This document shows, piece by piece, positions 59,793-64,000 of a DNA stretch of 64,000 nt. Under the pieces are notes generated by a model. That model was not told the origin of the DNA and searched no databases. It worked only from the letters and a program-made list of their open reading frames with translations. The number at the start of each line of letters is the position of its first letter. The first letter of the stretch is position 1. This stretch comes from Vicia villosa (Eukaryota; Streptophyta; Magnoliopsida; Fabales; Fabaceae). The stretch spans positions 116,105,987-116,169,986 of the forward strand of contig NC_081185.1 of the NCBI RefSeq assembly GCF_029867415.1, given 5' to 3'. Position numbers and translations under genes: made by a program.

Positions 59793-62585
59793 CTATTTTT
59801 TCGAAAGAGCGGGCAGCTCGTCAAGTTTAAAAAGTTTGATGTTTTCATCGTGTTCGAGATGATGGTAATACTTAAGACGTTGCCCATTCACGACAAAAGG
59901 TTTGACGGTTTCTCCTTTGATTTCAATCGCTCCACTCGGAAATATGTTAGTTATTTCGAAAGGACCAGACCATCTAGATCGTAACTTACCAGGAAATAAT
60001 TTTAGTCTCGAATTAAATAAAAGTACTTTATCGCCTATGCTAAATTTTTTTCTAGATATACGCTTGTCGTGCCATCTTTTCGTTCTCTCTTTATAGATTT
60101 TGGCGTTTTCGTAAGCGTCTTGTCTATGTTCTTCCAATTCGTTTATGTCCAGAAGTCGTTTCTCACCAGCGGCAGTGTAGTTTAGGTTTAAATTCTTAAT
60201 GGCCCAATAGGCTTTATGTTCTAACTCTACCGGGAGGTGGCATGATTTTCCATAAACGAGTTTGAAAGGAGTTGTTCCAATTGGAGTTTTGAAAGTTGTT
60301 CTATAAGCCCATAAAGCTTCGTTTAGCTTGGTTGACCAATCTTTTCTAGATATAGCAACAGTTTTCTCCAATATTTGTTTTATTTCGCGGTTAGATACTT
60401 CTACTTGTCCGCTTGTTTGTGGATGGTACGGTGTAGCTATTCGATGATTTACTCCATATTTTCGAAGGAGTTTCTCAAGTATCCTTGAAATAAAGTGGGA
60501 CCCACCATCGCTAATTACCAGTCTTGGCACACCGAACCTAGGAAAGATGACGTTTTTGAAGAGTTTGATAACTACTCGTGTATCGTTTGTAGGAGAAGCA
60601 ATAGCTTCTATCCATTTCGAAACGTAATCGACAGCTACGAGTATATATTGATTTCCAAACGATGATGGAAACGGACCCATAAAGTCTATTCCCCAGACAT
60701 CAAATATTTCTACTTCTAGAATGCCTTTTTGAGGCATTTCATCACGTCTCGAAATATTTCCGGTTCGTTGGCATCTATCACAGCTTAATACAGCAAAATA
60801 AACGTCTTTCCACAGGTTGGGCCAGAAGAGTCCAGATTGAAGGATTTTGGCGCAGGTTCTAGATGTGCTATGGTGTCCTCCACACGGTGCAGAATGACAG
60901 TGTGTTATTATGCTTCTTATTTCTTCCTCGGGTACACAACGTCTAAAGATTCCATCGGGGCCTCTTTTGAACAGGAGCGGGTCGTCCCAATAGTAATGTT
61001 TTAGGTCATGGAAGAATTTCTTCTTCTGTTGGTAGCTTAGATCAGGAGGAAGTACACCAGCAGCTAGGTAGTTTACGAAATCTGCATACCAAGGTGTGTC
61101 GGAGTGGGCTAAAGCTATTTCTGCGAAGGTGTTGGTTTCAGCGATTGAATGGTATGGTTCTAATTCATTGGCTTCTAACTGAGCGATGAGTCTTTCATAG
61201 GGGAAATCATCGTCAATTGGTACTTGTTCGGGTTTCAGATTTTCTAGTCGAGAAAGATGACCTGCTACGACATTTTCAGTTCCTTTTTTGTCTTTAATTT
61301 CCAGATCGAACTCTTGTAATAACAGGATCCATCTAAACAGTCTTGGTTTGGCGTCCTTCTTGGTTAGGAGGTACCTAATGGCGGCGTGGTCAGTGTATAT
61401 GATAATTTTGGCTCCTACCAGGTAAGAACGGAACTTATCTAATGCGAATACCACGGCTAATAATTCCTTTTCCGTCGTGGCATAATTCATCTGAGCTTCG
61501 TCTAGGGTTCTACTTGCATAGTATATGACATGTAGTTTCTTGTCCTTTCTTTGCCCTAGAACGGCTCCTACAGCATAATCACTTGCGTCACACATTATTT
61601 CGAAAGGTTCATTCCAGTCGGGCGGTTGCATAATCGGCGCAGAGATTAATGCTCGTTTAAGCATATGGAATGCTTCAGTGCATTTATCAGTAAAAATGAA
61701 TTCGGCGTCTTTCATTAGTAGTTCAGTTAAGGGTTTTGTAATTTTAAAGAAATCCTTAATGAAACGTCGGTAAAAACCAGCGTGTCCTAGAAAACTTCTT
61801 ATTTCTCTAACGGTTTTGGGAGGTTGAAGGTTTTCGATAATTTCAATTTTGGCTTTATCTACTTCGATCCCTCTATCGGATACGATGTGTCCAAGTACAA
61901 TTCCTTGTCGAACCATGAAATGGCATTTTTCCCAATTAAGGACTAGGTTTACGCTTACGCATCGTTTAAGTACCAGTTCAAGGTTCTCTAAACATGTTTC
62001 AAAACTTCCTCCACAGACAGAGAAGTCGTCCATAAAGACCTCCATTATTCAATCCAGGAAGTCGGCAAATATTGCCATCATGCATCTTTGGAAGGTCGCG
62101 GGTGCATTGCAAAGCCCAAAAGGCATTCGTCTATAAGCGAATGTACCATAGGGACAGGTAAATGTGGTCTTCTCTTGGTCGTCAGGGTGGATAGGAATTT
62201 GGAAAAATCCGGAGTATCCATCCAGATAACAGAAATGCGAGTGTTTAGCTAGGCGTTCGAGCATTTGATCTATGAAAGGTAAAGGGAAATGGTCTTTTCG
62301 GGTAGCTTTGTTTAGCTTCCTATAGTCAATGCACATTCTCCATCCAGTTTGGGTACGTTGTGCTACAGATTCGCCTTTTGCGTTAGTAATTACAGTAACT
62401 CCTCCTTTCTTTGGTACGACATGAACAGGGCTAACCCACTTACTATCGGATATAGGATATATTATTCCGGCTTCAAGCAGTTTTTGGATTTCCTTTTTAA
62501 CCACATCGCTCATAATTGGATTTATTCGTCTTTGATGTTCCCTAGAGGTTTTACTATGTCTTCGAGCATAATGTGGTGCATACAC
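59793..62585 (-). pseudogene. Athila-like pol: reverse transcriptase, RNase H, integrase
   Basis: The RT begins in the frame from 62,585 (WVSPVHVVPKKGG, CIDYRKLNKATRKDHFPLPF, MPFGLCNAPATFQRCM). It meets one TGA stop at 62,049-62,051 and continues in the same frame with [12 protein letters not shown]. RNase H follows ([18 protein letters not shown]), then integrase with its HHCC zinc region ([15 protein letters not shown] to CDRCQ), catalytic Asp in [10 protein letters not shown], Asp in VISDGGSHF and Glu in VSNREIKQ, and a C-terminal domain ([20 protein letters not shown]). The single stop and the frameshift from gag-protease near 62,560 make this copy defective; the rest of the 750-codon frame is open, so it is young. 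Confidence 0.88.
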
Positions 62586-63760
62586 AGAGAAGGGCTTATA
62601 CCTTTCAGATCTGATATGTTATATCCTAAAGCGGTCGGGTATTTTCTTAGGACATTAAGTAATTTTTCAGTCTCGGTTCGTCCTAAGTTGGCGTTCACTA
62701 TAACTGGTCGGTTTAGTTCTTTGTCTAGAAATTCGTATCTAAGATCGGTAGGAAGTGTTTTCAGTTCTATAGCAGGTTTCTTTGGTCCAGGTATAGGATC
62801 GGGAGTTAAAGCTAAGCATTCACTCAGGTGGTCATCTTGATATTCCTCACGCCAGTTGTCATCTTCAAAAATTGGCGGCATAGGAATTCTTAGGATCTCA
62901 GTTTCCTTATTCGGTTCGGATTTTATTTCATTGACACACTCGTCGATTATGTCAGCAGAACAGCATGTGTCAATTATAGAGGGTGCTTTTAAGAATTGCG
63001 AAAGGATAAATTCTATTTTCTCTTCTCCTACTTCGAAAGTAAGCTTTCCTCGCTTTACGTCTATAATTGCACCAGCGGTTGCTAAAAATGGTCTTCCTAA
63101 TATGATCGGGATGTTAGAATCTTCTTGGATATCCATTATGATGAAGTCAGTTGGGATGTAGAATTGACCTACACGAACAGGGATATTTTCTAACATTCCT
63201 ATAGGGTATTTAACTGAACGGTCAGCTAGTTGAAGAGACATTCTCGTTGCTTTAAGCTCACCTAGATTTAGTTTCTTACAGGTTGAAAGAGGCATCAAAC
63301 TAACACTAGCTCCTAAATCGCACAAGGCCTTCTCTATAATGGTTTTTCCTATTACGCAAGGTATAGAGAAACTACCAGGGTCTTTCAGTTTAGGAGGCAT
63401 GTTATTCTGGATGATAGCGCTACACTCAGCGGTAAGCGTTACAGTTTCGTTATCCTCGAGTTTCTTTTTGTTTGATAGGATTTCTTTCAAGAATTTAGCG
63501 TACGAAGGCATTTCAGTTATGGCTTCTGTGAACGGTATGGTTATGTTTAGTTGTTTCAGAAGTTCTACAAATCTTTTAAATTGCACTTCGGTTTTTGATT
63601 TAGCTAATCTCTGAGGGTAAGGAATTGGTGGCTTATAAGGTGGTGGTGGAACGTAAGGTTTCTCTTTTTCAGGTTCCACTTCGTTATTGTTCTCATTAGT
63701 CTTAGCAGTTTGGTCATCAGTTGATGTCTTTTGGGTTTCCTTTGGCTCTTGTTGTGACAT
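62522..63760 (-). pseudogene. Athila-like gag C-terminus and protease, N-terminus missing
   Basis: From MSQQEPKETQ at 63,760 the frame covers a Pro-rich linker (YVPPPPYKPPIPYPQRL), the conserved ELLKQLNITIPFTEAITEMP segment and an aspartic protease with the DLGASVSLMPLS active site and ILGRPFLATAGAIIDV. It ends out of frame near 62,560, where the pol reading moves to another frame with an overlap of 64 bp. In this lineage gag-pol is normally one frame, so a frameshift mutation is likely. The N-terminal gag is absent because an LTR begins at 63,763; the longer reading into 63,775 is chance. Confidence 0.82.
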
Positions 63761-63762
63761 GG

Positions 63763-64000
63763 TGTTATACCCCAAAATTTGCCCACATATTTTTCAAGGA
63801 AACTCCAATCTGAAAATTAAGGGTCTCATATAATCATGGATTATTTCAACAAATATCCTAACATATGAAACACTTAGTTTTTAGAATTTTTCGTATACAG
63901 TAATTTGGCCTGCAGTTGAATTTATTCTTACGCAAACGCCAAATACTGTGTATTACTTCACACATGCTATTTATTTATTTACAGATAAATAGTACTGACA
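63763..64000 (+). mobile_element. Start of an LTR (TGTTATACCCC type), runs out of window
   Basis: It begins TGTTATACCCCAAAATTTGC, nearly identical to the LTR start at 51,602, and interrupts the gag of the Athila-like element. Only 238 bp are visible; the rest lies beyond the window. Confidence 0.65.

Larger units (their letters stand above)
53108..63762 (-). mobile_element. Athila/Cyclops-like Ty3-gypsy retrotransposon, 5' end cut off
   Basis: In minus-strand order: partial gag and protease (63,760-62,522), RT, RNase H and integrase (62,585-59,793), a first ORF1-family ORF (59,422-58,034), a second related ORF (57,236-55,876), a polypurine tract (54,842-54,826) and the 3' LTR (54,825-53,108). 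The FMDD form of the RT catalytic motif and the extra genes after pol fit the Athila lineage. The 5' LTR, primer site and N-terminal gag are missing because another LTR begins at 63,763. The pol has a frameshift and one stop, so the copy cannot move by itself. Confidence 0.85.

Overview
The window looks like nuclear DNA of a legume, most likely from the pea, vetch, clover or medic group. This is inferred from AT-rich sequence with few genes, spliced plant genes (subtilase, LysM receptor kinases, F-box proteins), an Athila/Cyclops-like Ty3-gypsy element, and LTR ends and MITEs of types I associate with these genomes. No species can be named from sequence alone.

Layout from left to right. 1-1.6 kb: the 3' part of a secreted subtilisin-like protease gene. 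2.1-4.1 kb: a spliced plant-mobile-domain (PMD) gene, truncated, preceded by an array of short palindromes. 4.1-17.5 kb: a graveyard of LTR fragments, an Athila integrase relic, a copia relic and a reverse-transcriptase-like pseudogene split exactly by a 2.0-kb CACTA-type element with a TGA target duplication. 18.2-20.4 and 30.1-32.2 kb: two intact two-exon receptor kinase genes. Each joins a LYK4/LYK5-like three-LysM ectodomain to a wall-associated-kinase (WAK) type kinase. A third copy survives as a 230-bp relic at 44.8 kb. Between the first two lie long (AT)n arrays, a 450-bp palindrome, a 39-bp tandem repeat and several MITEs. 34.4-46.5 kb: three F-box genes on the minus strand, two broken and one intact, with copia, LINE and hAT-like insertions between them. 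47.1-52.7 kb: broken LINEs and an LTR fragment with a tRNA-like module. 53.1-63.76 kb: a large Athila/Cyclops-like retrotransposon on the minus strand with a 3' LTR, polypurine tract, two related ORFs downstream of pol, pol and gag-protease. It is cut at 63,763 by the LTR of another element.

The host genes with likely function are the LysM/WAK receptor pair (probable sensing of chitin-like or lipochitooligosaccharide ligands at the plasma membrane), one F-box protein (SCF ubiquitin ligase adaptor) and the subtilase. The repeated convergent order, LysM-WAK gene on plus followed by F-box gene on minus, suggests that this pair was duplicated as one segment.

The most unusual signal is that several unrelated transposable elements carry clusters of different short palindromes next to a promoter-like region. 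The clearest is a four-copy, about 42-bp-spaced array of GGAGACG-N2-CGTCTCC just upstream of the TATA box in the Athila-like LTR. Three more copies lie upstream of a probable internal promoter for an extra ORF.
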